A DNA stretch of 64,000 nucleotides from Phenylobacterium sp. Root1290. Lineage in GTDB: Bacteria > Pseudomonadota > Alphaproteobacteria > Caulobacterales > Caulobacteraceae. Location: the NCBI RefSeq assembly GCF_001425305.1, contig NZ_LMEE01000001.1, positions 1,192,183 to 1,256,182 on the forward strand. The letters run 5' to 3'. The position numbers were made by a program, and so were the translations under genes. Position 1 is the first letter of the stretch; each line of letters starts with the position of its first letter. Shown here in pieces: positions 7,337-17,037 of the stretch. The notes under the pieces were generated by a model. The model was not told the origin of the DNA. It saw only the letters and a program-made list of their open reading frames with translations, and did no database searches.

Positions 7337-9655
7337 ATGAGCGAGCAAGATCTGATCCTGGGGGCCGCCGCCGGCGCGGTGCTGCTCGCCCTCTGCGCCA
7401 TGTTCTGGCTGGTGGACCAGCGCCGCCGCAACGAGGCGCGGCTGGACGTCCTGCGCAACCGGATCGCCGAACTGGAAGCCGGCGCCGAAGCCGCCCAGGC
7501 CTCGGTGGACGCCTTTGATTCCGCCCTGCTCGCCGTCGAGGACGGCCACGCCAGCCTGACCTCCGGCGAAGAGAGCCTGGCCGTCTGCGCCGAGGCGCTC
7601 GGCGCCCAGAACGGCGACCCGCAGGGGGTGGTGTCGGCCCTGATGCGCGCCGACCCCGACCACGCCCGCCGCCTGCGCGCCCTGTTCGAGCGGGGCGAGG
7701 CCTGCGCCTTCGAGGTCCAGGGTCCGGGCGGCGTCGTCTCGGTCGAGGGCCGGGCCGCCGGCGCCCTGGCCTGGCTGCGGCTCTCGGCGGTGGTCGGCGA
7801 GGACGCCGGCCTGCCGACCGCGCCGCGTTTCGCCGCCTTCCTGGCCGCGCGCGCCGCGCCCGCCTGGATCGCCGCCGCCGACGGCAGCCCGGTCTGGGTC
7901 AACGCCGCCTGGCTGACCGCCGCCGGGGCCGCCAGCCTCGACGAGGCCGCCGCCCGCGGCGCCTCCTTCGACAAGGGCGCCGAGAGCCTGGCCAGCGAGG
8001 CCGCCAATCTCGGCTCCAAGCGCCAGGCCCTGCGCTGGACCACGCTCGGCGGCCGCCGCCGCGCCTTCCAGGTCGTCGCCCAGCCGCTGGAAGGCGGCGG
8101 GGTCGGGGTCTGGACCGACGACGTCACCGAGACCGAAGAGCTGCGCGAGGCGCTCAAGCGCCATGTCGAGGCCCACGACGAGACGCTGAACCACATCGCC
8201 GACGCCGTCGCCATTTTCGGCGAAGGCAAGCGGCTGATCTTCCACAACACCGCCTTCGCCGAGCTTTGGGGCCTGGAGCCGGCCTGGCTGGCCGACCGCC
8301 CCAGCCATGGCGAGGTGCTCGACCGCCTGCGCCAGCGCCGGCGCCTGCCCGAGACCATCGACTACGCCAAGTGGAAGGCCGCCGAGCTCGACCGCTACGA
8401 GGACACCTCGACCGGCCCCGACGATCTCTGGAGCCTGCCGGACGGCCGCACGCTGAAGGTCGGCCGCCAGCCGCACCCGATGGGCGGCGTGGTGCTGCTG
8501 TTCTCCGACATCACCGGAGAGCTGCGCCTGAAGGCCCAGTACAACGGCCAGATCCAGGTCCAGCAGGCCACCCTCGACAAGCTCAACGACGCCGTGGCCG
8601 TGTTCGGCTCCGACGGCCGCCTGCGCCTGCACAACGAGGCGTTCGAGCTGTTCTGGAACGTCAGCGCCGATCAGCTGCAGGTCGCCCACGACTTCGAGGG
8701 CGTGGTCGAGCTCTGCGTGCGCCGCCTGCACGACATGAATTTCTGGCGCGAGCTGAAGGGCCGCGTGGCCGACCCCGACCCGCAGGCGAGAGCCCCGATC
8801 TCGGGCGAGGTGAAGACCTCGGACTCGCGCATCGTCGTCTATCAGAGCCGCCCGTTGCCGGACGGCGCCACCCTGATCGCCTTCGCCGACGTCACCGACG
8901 CCCGCAAGCTGGAGAGCGCGCTCGCCGACCGCTCGGCCGCCCTGGCCGAGGCCGAGCGCCTCAAGCGCGACTTCGTCGGCAACGTCTCCTACGAGCTGCG
9001 CACGCCGCTCACGACGATCATCGGCTACTCCGAACTGCTCGAGCGCTCGGGGGAGAACCTTTCCGAGCGCGGCCGTGGCCACGCCGCCGCCGTCCGCACC
9101 GCGGCGACCCAACTCGCCCGCTCGATCGACGACGTGCTCGACATGGCCCAGATCGACGCCGACGAAATGGCGCTGGACCTCGAGGACGTCCGCGTCGCCG
9201 ACCTGCTGAGCGAGGCCGCCGAGCGCTGGGAGAAGGAAGCCCAGGCCGCCCAGGTGACCATCAAGGTCGAACATCCCGACGAGATCGGCCTGCTGCGCGG
9301 CGACATGCGCCGCCTGGCCCAGACCCTCGACCATCTGGCCGAGAACGCCGTGCGCCAGACCCCGCCCGGCGGGACCGTCACCATCGCCGCCCGTCGCGGC
9401 CTCGGCGAAGTGCAGCTGCAGGTCACCGACACCGGCCGCGGCATCCCCTTCCACGTCCAGGCGCACATCTTCGACCGCTTCATCGGCCGCGAGCGCGGCG
9501 GCCCGGGACTGGGCCTGGCCCTGGTCAAGGCGCTGGTCGAGCTGCACGGCGGCTGGGTCGCGCTGGAGAGCGAGCCGGGCGCCGGCGCCACCTTCACCTG
9601 CCATCTGCCTGAGGCGGCCCAGGGCGCGGCCGGCCATCCCGAGCTGCGGTTCTAG
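7337..9655 (+). CDS. divL: DivL, PAS-domain tyrosine-variant kinase-like cell-cycle regulator
   Basis: A 772-residue protein, against 769 in C. crescentus. An N-terminal membrane helix (about residues 7-26) is followed by a coiled linker, several PAS-type regions (about 160-530) and a kinase-like core. The dimerisation helix reads FVGNVSYELRTPLTT: Tyr552 replaces the normal phospho-accepting His, the hallmark of DivL. The catalytic domain retains ENAVRQ (N-box) and DTGRGI and GLGLALV (G-boxes). In Caulobacter DivL binds phosphorylation-free DivK through its pseudokinase core and controls CckA, and so CtrA, at the new cell pole. A GATTC methylation site (GANTC) lies at 7298-7302 in the upstream region. 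Confidence 0.93.
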   Translation: MSEQDLILGAAAGAVLLALCAMFWLVDQRRRNEARLDVLRNRIAELEAGAEAAQASVDAFDSALLAVEDGHASLTSGEESLAVCAEALGAQNGDPQGVVSALMRADPDHARRLRALFERGEACAFEVQGPGGVVSVEGRAAGALAWLRLSAVVGEDAGLPTAPRFAAFLAARAAPAWIAAADGSPVWVNAAWLTAAGAASLDEAAARGASFDKGAESLASEAANLGSKRQALRWTTLGGRRRAFQVVAQPLEGGGVGVWTDDVTETEELREALKRHVEAHDETLNHIADAVAIFGEGKRLIFHNTAFAELWGLEPAWLADRPSHGEVLDRLRQRRRLPETIDYAKWKAAELDRYEDTSTGPDDLWSLPDGRTLKVGRQPHPMGGVVLLFSDITGELRLKAQYNGQIQVQQATLDKLNDAVAVFGSDGRLRLHNEAFELFWNVSADQLQVAHDFEGVVELCVRRLHDMNFWRELKGRVADPDPQARAPISGEVKTSDSRIVVYQSRPLPDGATLIAFADVTDARKLESALADRSAALAEAERLKRDFVGNVSYELRTPLTTIIGYSELLERSGENLSERGRGHAAAVRTAATQLARSIDDVLDMAQIDADEMALDLEDVRVADLLSEAAERWEKEAQAAQVTIKVEHPDEIGLLRGDMRRLAQTLDHLAENAVRQTPPGGTVTIAARRGLGEVQLQVTDTGRGIPFHVQAHIFDRFIGRERGGPGLGLALVKALVELHGGWVALESEPGAGATFTCHLPEAAQGAAGHPELRF

Positions 9656-9844
9656 GAAACGCCGCGGCGCCCGCCGATCCGGCCGCATTCGCGCCACATT
9701 GCGGCGCCGTCTCCAGAGTTACGCTAAGCCTTGCCGGAATGGGCTTTTGTGAAGCTTTTCCGCTCAACAAGCGGAGCCTTTCAGGTCCCGCCGCGTTTAC
9801 GCCTTACGGGGGGCCTAAGGTCCCGACTGAACGGAGGTGACCTA

Positions 9845-10426
9845 ATGACCGAACAGGCTCAAGCGGACCACGAGTTCAAGACCGAACTGACGGCCTTGAT
9901 CCCCCAGATGCGGGCGTTCGCCCGGTCTCTCTGCCGGGACGCGACCGCTGCTGACGATCTCGCGCAGGACGCCCTCCTCAAGGCCTGGAACAACCGGGCC
10001 AGCTACGAGCCGGGCACCAACATGAAGGCCTGGACCTTCATGATCCTTCGCAACCAGTTCTATTCCGACAAGCGCCGTTCGTGGCGCTCCACCCAGCTCG
10101 ATCCGGAAGTGGCCGAGCGCACCCTCGAGGCGGCCTCCAACCCGATGGCCAGCCTGGAGCTCGACGAAGTCCGTCGCGCCCTCGCCTGCCTGCCGGAAGA
10201 TCAGCGCGAAGCCCTGATCCTGATCGGCGCCGGCGGCCTCTCCTACGAGGAAGTCTCCGAGATCTGCGGCTGCGCCATCGGCACGATCAAGAGCCGCGTC
10301 AGCCGCGCCCGTGACCGCCTGGCCGCGATCATCGAGGACGGCTCCTACGGGCACGACACCATCCTGCCCTCGAACGCCATGGCGACCATCATCGCCGAAC
10401 TCGACGGCCTGCGCCGCGCCGCGTAG
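9845..10426 (+). CDS. ECF-type RNA polymerase sigma factor
   Basis: 193 residues from the ATG at 9845, which has ACGGAGGTGA just upstream; the frame open to 9731 lacks a site. Region 2 is visible (RAFARSLCRDATAADDLAQDALLKAWNN, then MKAWTFMILRNQFYSDKRR) and region 4 (LPEDQREALILIGAGGLSYEEV, then CAIGTIKSRVSRARDRL). A roughly 25-residue C-terminal tail follows. No anti-sigma gene lies next to it: divL is upstream and a methyltransferase downstream. I cannot assign the ECF group with certainty; region 2 differs from the EcfG general-stress type as I know it. It ends at an intrinsic terminator (10456-10486). Confidence 0.88.
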   Translation: MTEQAQADHEFKTELTALIPQMRAFARSLCRDATAADDLAQDALLKAWNNRASYEPGTNMKAWTFMILRNQFYSDKRRSWRSTQLDPEVAERTLEAASNPMASLELDEVRRALACLPEDQREALILIGAGGLSYEEVSEICGCAIGTIKSRVSRARDRLAAIIEDGSYGHDTILPSNAMATIIAELDGLRRAA

Positions 10427-10455
10427 CGCTCGCCTGCAAGATCGAACTTCAGTTG

Positions 10456-10486
10456 CGCCGCGTCGGGCTTGCCCGGCGCGGCGTTT
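10456..10486 (+). terminator. intrinsic terminator of the ECF sigma gene
   Basis: Outer arms CGCCGCG and CGCGGCG, with an inner GGG-CTTG-CCC stem, are followed by TTTCT. It lies 30 bp after the sigma factor stop and abuts the stop of the convergent methyltransferase. Confidence 0.75.
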
Positions 10487-11680
10487 CTATGTCCGCAGTC
10501 CGCGCCGCGACCATCCGGAATAGGTGAACGCCGCCGGCTCCGGCGCGCGCGCATAGCAGTGCCCCTTGAGGCCCGAGCTGCTGCGCAGCTCCACCCGCAC
10601 GCTGGCGCCCGGCTTGGCCGCCAGGCGGAAACGCCAGCCGACCGGCGCATTGGCCGAGCCGGGGAAGTGGCGCTGGACGTCCGGCCGCTCGCCCGCCGGC
10701 GCGACCTCCAGCGTCTGGGCGCCGTCGACGTACACGACCGCCGCCTCGATCGCCGCGCCCGGCGTGCGCTCGATCGCCCAGCCGGCGTACTCGGTCTCGC
10801 CGGTCGACAGGCTGGCGGCCGTCTCGAAGCCGCCCATCGGGACCGAGGCCAGCGCCAGGCCCGACAGGTCCACGCCCGGCGCCCCGACCACATAGAGGTC
10901 CTGGTTCTCGTAGAGCCCCTTGGGGAAGCGCCGCCACGACAGGCCAGGCGCCAGTTCGGCGATGGCGCGGCCGACGAAGGCTTCGGTCACATACGACATC
11001 CCGTAGATGTCGAGCTCAAGCGATCCGCTCTCCGAGAAGCGCATGAAGTGGATGCCCGAGGCGTCCATCGTCTCGCCAATCGGCAGGATTGCTTCGTCAT
11101 GCACGCTGAAAGCCAACACTCCGCGCGTCGAAACCAGGCTGAACAGCTTGCCCAGCCAGGCGTGGAACAAACCTGCCGGAAGGTGCGAAAACATCGATCC
11201 GGCCAGCACGATGTCGTGCTTTCCGGCGTAAGAAAGCTGCGCGGGGTCCTTATCCGAGAAGATTCCTGCGACCCCGAAGGTCGAAACCTGCCAGTCGATG
11301 GCCTGATGGTAGATGTCGGCGACGCTGATCTGGCCCGTCGGCAGCCGCTGTTCCAGGTAGCGGGTCAGCCGCCCCCAGCCCGAGGCGAAGTCCAGCACCG
11401 GCCCGACCTTGTCGAAGCCGCCGAACACGCCCTCGACCAGTTGCCGATAGGCTTCGCCGAGCCGAATGGCGGATTCGACGAACTTGAAGGCCGAGATCGA
11501 AGCATCGAACTCGTAGTTCGGCAGGATGGCCTTGAAGAACATCTCATCCTGGCCAGGCAAGGGCTTGCAGAACCTTGCCGGGTCCAGGCCGTGGAGGCGC
11601 AGATAGTCGTCGATGAAGCCGCTATAAATGGGATCGACCTGATCGAACGAGAGATCAGGCGCGTTCAACTCTGCGTCCAC
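10487..11680 (-). CDS. Class I SAM-dependent methyltransferase
   Basis: 397 residues from a GTG start at 11680 with CCGGAGG upstream. The SAM-binding motif I is VLDFASGWGRLTRYL (about residues 94-108). It is followed by ISVADIY (motif II) and HDIVLAGSMFSHLP (motif IV region), typical of small-molecule methyltransferases of the methyltransf-25 type. The C-terminal 120 residues form a separate, strand-rich region (YVDGAQTLEVAPAG..., VRVELRSSSGLKGHCYA) that looks like a carbohydrate-binding or beta-sandwich appendage. The substrate is not evident, though a sugar or surface glycan is possible. It is convergent with the sigma factor gene. Confidence 0.75.
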   Translation of the reverse strand: MDAELNAPDLSFDQVDPIYSGFIDDYLRLHGLDPARFCKPLPGQDEMFFKAILPNYEFDASISAFKFVESAIRLGEAYRQLVEGVFGGFDKVGPVLDFASGWGRLTRYLEQRLPTGQISVADIYHQAIDWQVSTFGVAGIFSDKDPAQLSYAGKHDIVLAGSMFSHLPAGLFHAWLGKLFSLVSTRGVLAFSVHDEAILPIGETMDASGIHFMRFSESGSLELDIYGMSYVTEAFVGRAIAELAPGLSWRRFPKGLYENQDLYVVGAPGVDLSGLALASVPMGGFETAASLSTGETEYAGWAIERTPGAAIEAAVVYVDGAQTLEVAPAGERPDVQRHFPGSANAPVGWRFRLAAKPGASVRVELRSSSGLKGHCYARAPEPAAFTYSGWSRRGLRT

Positions 11681-11746
11681 TGATAGAAGCCTCCGGCCCG
11701 GCGCGCTGCGTGCGTCCGGACCGGGCTATAACACGCAGGTGGCGGT

Positions 11747-12067
<321 letters not shown>

Positions 12068-12087
12068 TTACTCCCCTTCGTCGCCTC

Positions 12088-13317
12088 TTATGCGGCGACC
12101 TCTTTCATGGAAACCGTTGGATCGGCAAGCTTTTCAGTGTTGACCGGCTTGCGGTTGGCGATGAGTTGCTTGCCCATCATGAACTCCGGGGGCGAGTTGA
12201 TCGCCTCCACGGATTGCACCTGATCACCCTTCAGGTGGAACACGGCGAACTTGCCGCTCGCCGGGTCCCCGCGCAGCAGCACGCGATCCGCGTCGAACGG
12301 CAGGCCGGCGATCTGCAGCTTCAGGTCATACTGGTCGGACCAGTTCCACGGCACCTCCGGCGCGGGCGCCGGGCGGCCGGTGATGGCGCTGGCGGCCTGC
12401 TTGGCCTGCTCCAGGGCGCTCGGCACGCTCTCGGGACCGAACATGCGGCCGTAGTGCGGCATCGGCCGGTGGGTGACGTCGCCGATCGCGAACACGTTCG
12501 GATCGGCCGTGCGCGCCTCCAGGTCGACCACGATCCCGCGGGCGCACTCCAGGCCGGCGTCACGGGCGATCTCGTCGTTGGGGATGGCCCCGACGCCCAG
12601 CAGCACCAGGTCGCAGGGCTCGACCCGGCCGTCGGCCAGGCGAACGCCCACGACCTTGCCGTTCTCGCCGACGAAGCCGCTCACGCCTGCGCCAAGCACG
12701 AACTGCACGCCCCGCGCCAGGTGGTAGCCATGGAAGAAGTTGGACAGCGGCTCGCAGGCGCTGCGCGCCAGGATGCGGGCCTCGCGCTCGATCACCACCG
12801 CCTCGGCGCCCAAGGCGCGGGCCGAAGCGGCGACCTCCAGCCCGATATAGCCGCCGCCGACGATCGCCAGCCGCTTGCCGGGGCCCAGGGCCGCCTTGAT
12901 CGCTTCGGCGTCGGCCGCCGTGCGCAGCGTCAGCACGCCCGCCAGATCGGCGCCCTCGATCGGCAGACGGATCGCCCGCATGCCGGTGGCGATGATCAGG
13001 ATGTCATAGGAGACGGTCGAGCCGTCCGACAGCGTCACCAGCTTGTCCGAGCGGGCCAGCTTCACGGCCTGCAGGTTCGGACGGAAGTCGATGTTCTGCT
13101 CGGGATAGAATTCCAGCGGCTTGAGCGCCAGGGAGTCGGCGTCGGCCTCGCCCTTCAGCCAGGCCTTGGACAGCGGCGGGCGCTGGTAGGGCGGGATCGG
13201 CTCCTCGCCCACCAATGTGATGGGGCCCGCGTGCCCGTACTGGCGAAGCAACGCGGCCGCGGTGCCACCAGCGTGGCCCGCTCCCAGGATCACAATATGC
13301 GCGTCCGACTGGCTCAT
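12088..13317 (-). CDS. FAD-dependent ferredoxin reductase (putidaredoxin reductase type)
   Basis: A 409-residue flavoprotein. The FAD-binding motif GAGHAGGTAAALLRQYG starts at residue 12. YQRPPLSKAWLKGE follows, characteristic of putidaredoxin/rubredoxin reductases. An NAD(P)-binding motif IVGGGYIGLEVAASA lies near 153, and the second FAD motif VFAIGDVTHRP near 275. It transfers electrons from NAD(P)H to the [2Fe-2S] ferredoxin encoded 20 bp downstream. Its ATG (13317) has a weak GGGG ribosome-binding sequence and lies only 21 bp from the TGACG-N4-CGTCA palindrome, so the site probably overlaps the promoter. It is downstream of sdhB on the same strand, so some read-through is possible. Confidence 0.9.
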   Translation of the reverse strand: MSQSDAHIVILGAGHAGGTAAALLRQYGHAGPITLVGEEPIPPYQRPPLSKAWLKGEADADSLALKPLEFYPEQNIDFRPNLQAVKLARSDKLVTLSDGSTVSYDILIIATGMRAIRLPIEGADLAGVLTLRTAADAEAIKAALGPGKRLAIVGGGYIGLEVAASARALGAEAVVIEREARILARSACEPLSNFFHGYHLARGVQFVLGAGVSGFVGENGKVVGVRLADGRVEPCDLVLLGVGAIPNDEIARDAGLECARGIVVDLEARTADPNVFAIGDVTHRPMPHYGRMFGPESVPSALEQAKQAASAITGRPAPAPEVPWNWSDQYDLKLQIAGLPFDADRVLLRGDPASGKFAVFHLKGDQVQSVEAINSPPEFMMGKQLIANRKPVNTEKLADPTVSMKEVAA

Positions 13318-13337
13318 ATAAGCCCCATGCAGAAAAG

Positions 13338-13351
13338 TGACGGCGGCGTCA
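13338..13351. promoter_or_regulatory. TGACG-N4-CGTCA operator-like palindrome, site 3
   Basis: TGACG GCGG CGTCA, identical over 14 bp to site 2. It lies between sdhB and the fdr-fdx operon, with flanks GAAAAG and ACTTTCC. On the minus strand the left half with its flanking base reads TTGACG, which could itself be the -35 box, so a bound protein here might repress rather than activate. Confidence 0.6.
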
Positions 13352-13397
13352 ACTTTCCAAACACAGTTCGGATCGTTCGCCCTTTCCTAAAAGAGCG

Positions 13398-14180
13398 TCA
13401 GACGACCCGATCCACCAGCATCTTCTTGATCTCGCCGATGGCCTTGGCGGGATTCAGGCCCTTCGGACACACCTGGGCGCAGTTCATGATGGTGTGGCAG
13501 CGGTAGAGCTTGAAGGGGTCTTCCAGCTCGTCCAAGCGCTCGCCGGTGGCCTCGTCGCGGCTGTCGATCAGCCAGCGGTAGGCATGCAGCAGCGCGGCCG
13601 GGCCGAGATACTTGTCGCCGTTCCACCAGTAGCTGGGGCACGAGGTCGAGCAGCAGGCGCAGAGGATGCACTCGTAGAGACCGTCGAGCTTCTCGCGGTC
13701 CTCCGGGGTCTGGCGCCACTCCTTCTGCGGCTCCGGCGTCTCGGTGTGCAGCCACGGCTCGATCGAGGCGTACTGCGCGTAGAACATGGTCAGGTCCGGG
13801 ATCAGGTCCTTGACCACCGGCATGTGCGGCAGCGGGCTGATCTGGCAGGCCGAGCCGTGCGTCTCGTCGTGGCCATGGGTGCAGGCCAGGGTGTTGCGGC
13901 CGCCGATGTTCATCGCGCAGGAACCGCACACGCCTTCGCGGCACGAACGGCGGAAGGCCAGGGTCGGATCGACCTCGTTCTTGATGTGGATCAGAACGTC
14001 GAGAACCATCGGGCCGCAGGCGTCGACGTCGACGTCATAGGTGTCCCAACGGGGGTTCTCGGCCCCTTCCGGATCGTAGCGATAGATCCGGAACGTCTTG
14101 ACGTTCTTGGCCCCGGCGGGCGCCGGATGGTGGCGACCCTTCTGGACACGGGAGTTCTTGGGCAGGGCGAGCTGAACCAT
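13398..14180 (-). CDS. sdhB: Succinate dehydrogenase iron-sulfur subunit
   Basis: 260 residues. All three cluster motifs are visible: the [2Fe-2S] site [21 protein letters not shown], split here as CREGVCGSC and a later Cys; the [4Fe-4S] site [12 protein letters not shown]; and the [3Fe-4S] site [17 protein letters not shown]. It carries electrons from the SdhA flavin to the membrane quinone site in complex II. It is the last gene of sdhCDAB, 61 bp after sdhA. It starts with [15 protein letters not shown], an N-terminal extension common in alphaproteobacteria. Confidence 0.97.
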   Translation of the reverse strand: MVQLALPKNSRVQKGRHHPAPAGAKNVKTFRIYRYDPEGAENPRWDTYDVDVDACGPMVLDVLIHIKNEVDPTLAFRRSCREGVCGSCAMNIGGRNTLACTHGHDETHGSACQISPLPHMPVVKDLIPDLTMFYAQYASIEPWLHTETPEPQKEWRQTPEDREKLDGLYECILCACCSTSCPSYWWNGDKYLGPAALLHAYRWLIDSRDEATGERLDELEDPFKLYRCHTIMNCAQVCPKGLNPAKAIGEIKKMLVDRVV

Positions 14181-14241
14181 CAGACGCTATCCTTGAGCGC
14201 GGAGGCGTTGAACGTGGGGCGGAACGTGATCATCGCCACGC

Positions 14242-16029
14242 CTAGTAAACCCGCGCCTTGGGCGGGATGTACGCGATGTCGTTGGTCATGGTGTAGCTGT
14301 GCACCGGACGGTCGTCGATCTTCACCTTGCCGGTGGCGTCGTCGAACCAGGTCAGGGTGTGCTTCATCCAGTCCTGGTCGTTGCGGTCCGGGAAGTCCTC
14401 GTGCGCGTGGGCGCCGCGGCTTTCGGTGCGGTTGTGCGCGCCGACCACGGTGACGGTCGCCTGGCCGATCAGGTTGTCCAGCTCGAGGGTCTCGAGCAGG
14501 TCGGTGTTCCAGATCATGCCACGGTCCGTGACCTTCAGGTCCGGGCGCTTGGCGTGCACCGCTTCCAGGCGCCTGACGCCCGAGGACAGGGCCTCGGTGG
14601 TGCGGAACACCGCGGCGTCCTCCTGCATCGCCTGCTGCATCTCCAGGCGCAGATGCGCCGTCGAGGTCGAGCCGTTGGCGTTGCGGAACTTGTCGAAACG
14701 GGCCAGGTGGCCGTCGGTCATGGACGGCTTCAGCTCCGGCTGGGTCGCCCCGGCCTTGATCGTATCGGCGCAGCGCAGCGCCGCCGAGCGGCCGAACACC
14801 ACCAGGTCGATCAGCGAGTTGGAGCCCAGGCGGTTGGCGCCGTGCACCGACACGCATGCCGCTTCACCCACCGCCATCAGGCCCGGAACCACCTTGTCGG
14901 GGTTGTCGCCCTCGCGGGTCACGACTTCGGAGAAGAAGTTCGTGGGGATGCCGCCCATGTTGTAGTGCACGGTCGGCAGAACCGGGATCGGCTCCTTGGT
15001 CACGTCGACGCCGGCGAAGATCTTGGCGCTTTCCGAAATGCCCGGCAGGCGTTCAGCCAGCATCTTCGGATCCAGGTGATCCAGGTGCAGGAAGATGTGG
15101 TCCTTCTTCGGACCCACCCCGCGGCCTTCGCGGATCTCGATGGTCATGGCGCGGCTGACCATGTCGCGCGGGGCCAGGTCCTTCACGGACGGCGCATAGC
15201 GCTCCATGAAGCGCTCGCCCTCGGAATTGGTCAGGTAGCCGCCCTCGCCGCGGGCGCCCTCGGTGATCAGGCAGCCGGCGCCGTAGATGCCGGTCGGGTG
15301 GAACTGCACGAATTCCATGTCCTGCAGCGGCAGGCCGGCGCGCAGGGCCATCCCGCCGCCGTCGCCGGTGCAGGTGTGGGCGCTGGTGGCCGAGAAATAG
15401 GCGCGGCCATAGCCGCCGGTCGCCAGGATCACCTGCTGGGCCTGGAAGCGGTGCAGGGTGCCGTCGTCGAGCTTCCACGCGGTCACGCCGCGGCAGACGC
15501 CTTCGTCCATGATCAGGTCGAGGGCGAAGTACTCGATGAAGAACTCGGTGTCGTGGGCCAGGCTCTGGCCGTACATCGTGTGCAGCATGGCGTGGCCGGT
15601 GCGGTCGGCCGCCGCGCAGGTGCGCTGGATCGGGGCCTCGCCGAAGTTCTTGGTCATGCCGCCAAAGGCGCGCTGGTAGATCTTGCCCTCGGCCGTGCGC
15701 GAGAACGGCACGCCCCAGTGCTCCAGCTCGTAGACCGCGGCCGGCGCATTGCGGCAGAGGTATTCGATGGCGTCCTGGTCGCCCAGCCAGTCCGACCCCT
15801 TGACGGTGTCGTACATGTGCCAGCGCCAGTCATCCTGGCCCATGTTGCCGAGCGAGGCGGAGATGCCGCCCTGCGCCGCCACGGTGTGCGAGCGGGTCGG
15901 GAAGACCTTGGTGATGCAGGCCGTCTTCAGCCCCGCCTGGGCGCAGCCCAGAGCGGCGCGCAGGCCGGAGCCGCCGGCGCCGACGACGACGACGTCGAAC
16001 TTGTGGTCGATGAAATTATACTCGGCCAT
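14242..16029 (-). CDS. sdhA: Succinate dehydrogenase flavoprotein subunit
   Basis: 595 residues, normal for the family. The FAD-binding start [15 protein letters not shown] is followed by [13 protein letters not shown], whose His is the covalent flavin attachment site. The substrate-site segments [21 protein letters not shown] (given in part) and [13 protein letters not shown] are present. It oxidises succinate to fumarate in the citric acid cycle and passes electrons to SdhB. Its ATG overlaps the sdhD stop by one base (TGATG), indicating translational coupling. The order sdhC-sdhD-sdhA-sdhB is standard. Confidence 0.97.
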   Translation of the reverse strand: MAEYNFIDHKFDVVVVGAGGSGLRAALGCAQAGLKTACITKVFPTRSHTVAAQGGISASLGNMGQDDWRWHMYDTVKGSDWLGDQDAIEYLCRNAPAAVYELEHWGVPFSRTAEGKIYQRAFGGMTKNFGEAPIQRTCAAADRTGHAMLHTMYGQSLAHDTEFFIEYFALDLIMDEGVCRGVTAWKLDDGTLHRFQAQQVILATGGYGRAYFSATSAHTCTGDGGGMALRAGLPLQDMEFVQFHPTGIYGAGCLITEGARGEGGYLTNSEGERFMERYAPSVKDLAPRDMVSRAMTIEIREGRGVGPKKDHIFLHLDHLDPKMLAERLPGISESAKIFAGVDVTKEPIPVLPTVHYNMGGIPTNFFSEVVTREGDNPDKVVPGLMAVGEAACVSVHGANRLGSNSLIDLVVFGRSAALRCADTIKAGATQPELKPSMTDGHLARFDKFRNANGSTSTAHLRLEMQQAMQEDAAVFRTTEALSSGVRRLEAVHAKRPDLKVTDRGMIWNTDLLETLELDNLIGQATVTVVGAHNRTESRGAHAHEDFPDRNDQDWMKHTLTWFDDATGKVKIDDRPVHSYTMTNDIAYIPPKARVY

Positions 16030-16427
16030 CAGAAGGCTCCGGAGAGGGCGGCCTTGAGGATCGCGAAGACGCCCAGGGCGCCGGCGAGGACGCAGATAGA
16101 ATAATTGAGCAGCAGCAGGGCCGCCTTGGTGATGAATCGGCCGATGTAGTCCTCGATGACCACCTGCATGGCGTGCTTCACGTGCACCAGGGCGCAGATC
16201 AGCAGCAGAGCCAGCAGCACGGCGTTGACCGGCTTGCCGATCCAGTAGGCGGCGGCGTCATAGCCCTGGCCGGCGAGTTGAACCGCCACCCAGGCGCCCC
16301 AGAGGCCGAGCGGCACGAGCAGCATCGCGGTGACGCGCTCGACGATGAAGTGGCCCACGCCGTGATGCGCGGAGCCGAGACCGAGGGCGCGCGAACGGGG
16401 GGTGCGAAGGGTCGGACCCGTGTTCAT
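16029..16427 (-). CDS. sdhD: Succinate dehydrogenase membrane anchor subunit
   Basis: 132 residues with three membrane helices (about 32-52, 64-84, 103-125). The segment [21 protein letters not shown] and the second-helix histidines in [16 protein letters not shown] fit the heme b and quinone-binding subunit of complex II. The TGATG junction with sdhA, and the same junction with sdhC upstream, show tight translational coupling of all three genes. Confidence 0.93.
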   Translation of the reverse strand: MNTGPTLRTPRSRALGLGSAHHGVGHFIVERVTAMLLVPLGLWGAWVAVQLAGQGYDAAAYWIGKPVNAVLLALLLICALVHVKHAMQVVIEDYIGRFITKAALLLLNYSICVLAGALGVFAILKAALSGAF

Positions 16428-16849
16428 CACAGCACTCCCAGGATGAAGAGGACGGCCCACAGGGCCAGGGTGGTCACGACGGCGAAGGCGATGATCGCGA
16501 CAGAGCCGGCGTTGGCCTCCGGGATCTTGAAGCCCTTGCCCATGTCCCAGAACGCCTGGCGCACGTTGTAGGCCAGGTTGAAGAACAGCGTGAAGGTCAG
16601 GCCGAACAGGACCAGCAGCCCAAGCGGCGAACTGAGCGCGCCGGTATAGGCGCCGTAGCTTTCGGGCCCGCTGGCCAGGGCCAGCAGCCAGCCCGTCAGC
16701 AGCAGGGCGGACAGGTAGATCCCGAAGATGCTGCCCCGATGGATGATCGAGGTCGCCATGGTGATGTGCCAGCGCCAGAGCAGCGGCGAACCGATGCCCC
16801 CGGTCATCAGGTGCGGTGAGAGCGGGCGTGGGCGAGGTGCGTCGGACAT
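16427..16849 (-). CDS. sdhC: Succinate dehydrogenase cytochrome b556 subunit
   Basis: 140 residues from the ATG at 16849. RPLSPHLMTG...WRWHITMATSIIHRGSG-like sequence (here SIIHRGSIFG) is the SdhC signature, followed by three membrane helices (about 28-55, 72-92, 113-138). It anchors complex II with SdhD and contributes the heme and quinone site. It is the first gene of the operon; a sigma-73-type promoter lies 40-66 bp upstream (16889-16915). The longer frame to 16915 runs back into that promoter and is rejected. Confidence 0.94.
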   Translation of the reverse strand: MSDAPRPRPLSPHLMTGGIGSPLLWRWHITMATSIIHRGSIFGIYLSALLLTGWLLALASGPESYGAYTGALSSPLGLLVLFGLTFTLFFNLAYNVRQAFWDMGKGFKIPEANAGSVAIIAFAVVTTLALWAVLFILGVL

Positions 16850-16888
16850 GACGGGTCGTAGTTCCTGAATAGGAAGAGGCGGCTCCGC

Positions 16889-16915
16889 TTTTAAGCCGCA
16901 GCCTTCGAGTGTCAA
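16889..16915 (-). promoter_or_regulatory. candidate housekeeping promoter of sdhCDAB
   Basis: On the minus strand TTGACAC, 12 bp, then GCTTAAAA. This closely fits the Caulobacter sigma-73 pattern TTGACGS-N10-14-GCTANAWC. It lies 40 bp upstream of the sdhC start. Confidence 0.6.
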
Positions 16916-17037
16916 CGAAGGCGCAGTCCCGCTCTCTACAGAGCAGCGACCTCCCCTTCGCCATAGCCGAAGTTTCCGGCCTTTTTCTTTTGATGCAATG
17001 CGTCTTTCCCGTATGCATCCTTCGCGGGAGACGAAGG

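Noticed and set aside
6655-8358. 567-codon minus-strand frame extending the 196-residue gene across divL
   Set aside because: Only the part from ATG 7245 lies outside divL; the extension is the reverse of divL coding sequence.
7256-9697. 813-codon open frame antisense to divL
   Set aside because: It is the complement of a clear DivL gene in GC-rich DNA, has low-complexity Ala/Gly/Arg/Gln composition and no recognisable domain. Long antisense frames are expected here.
9731-9844. Upstream extension of the ECF sigma gene to 9731
   Set aside because: No ribosome-binding site before 9731, the extra residues are basic and unlike any sigma region, and ATG 9845 has an excellent site.
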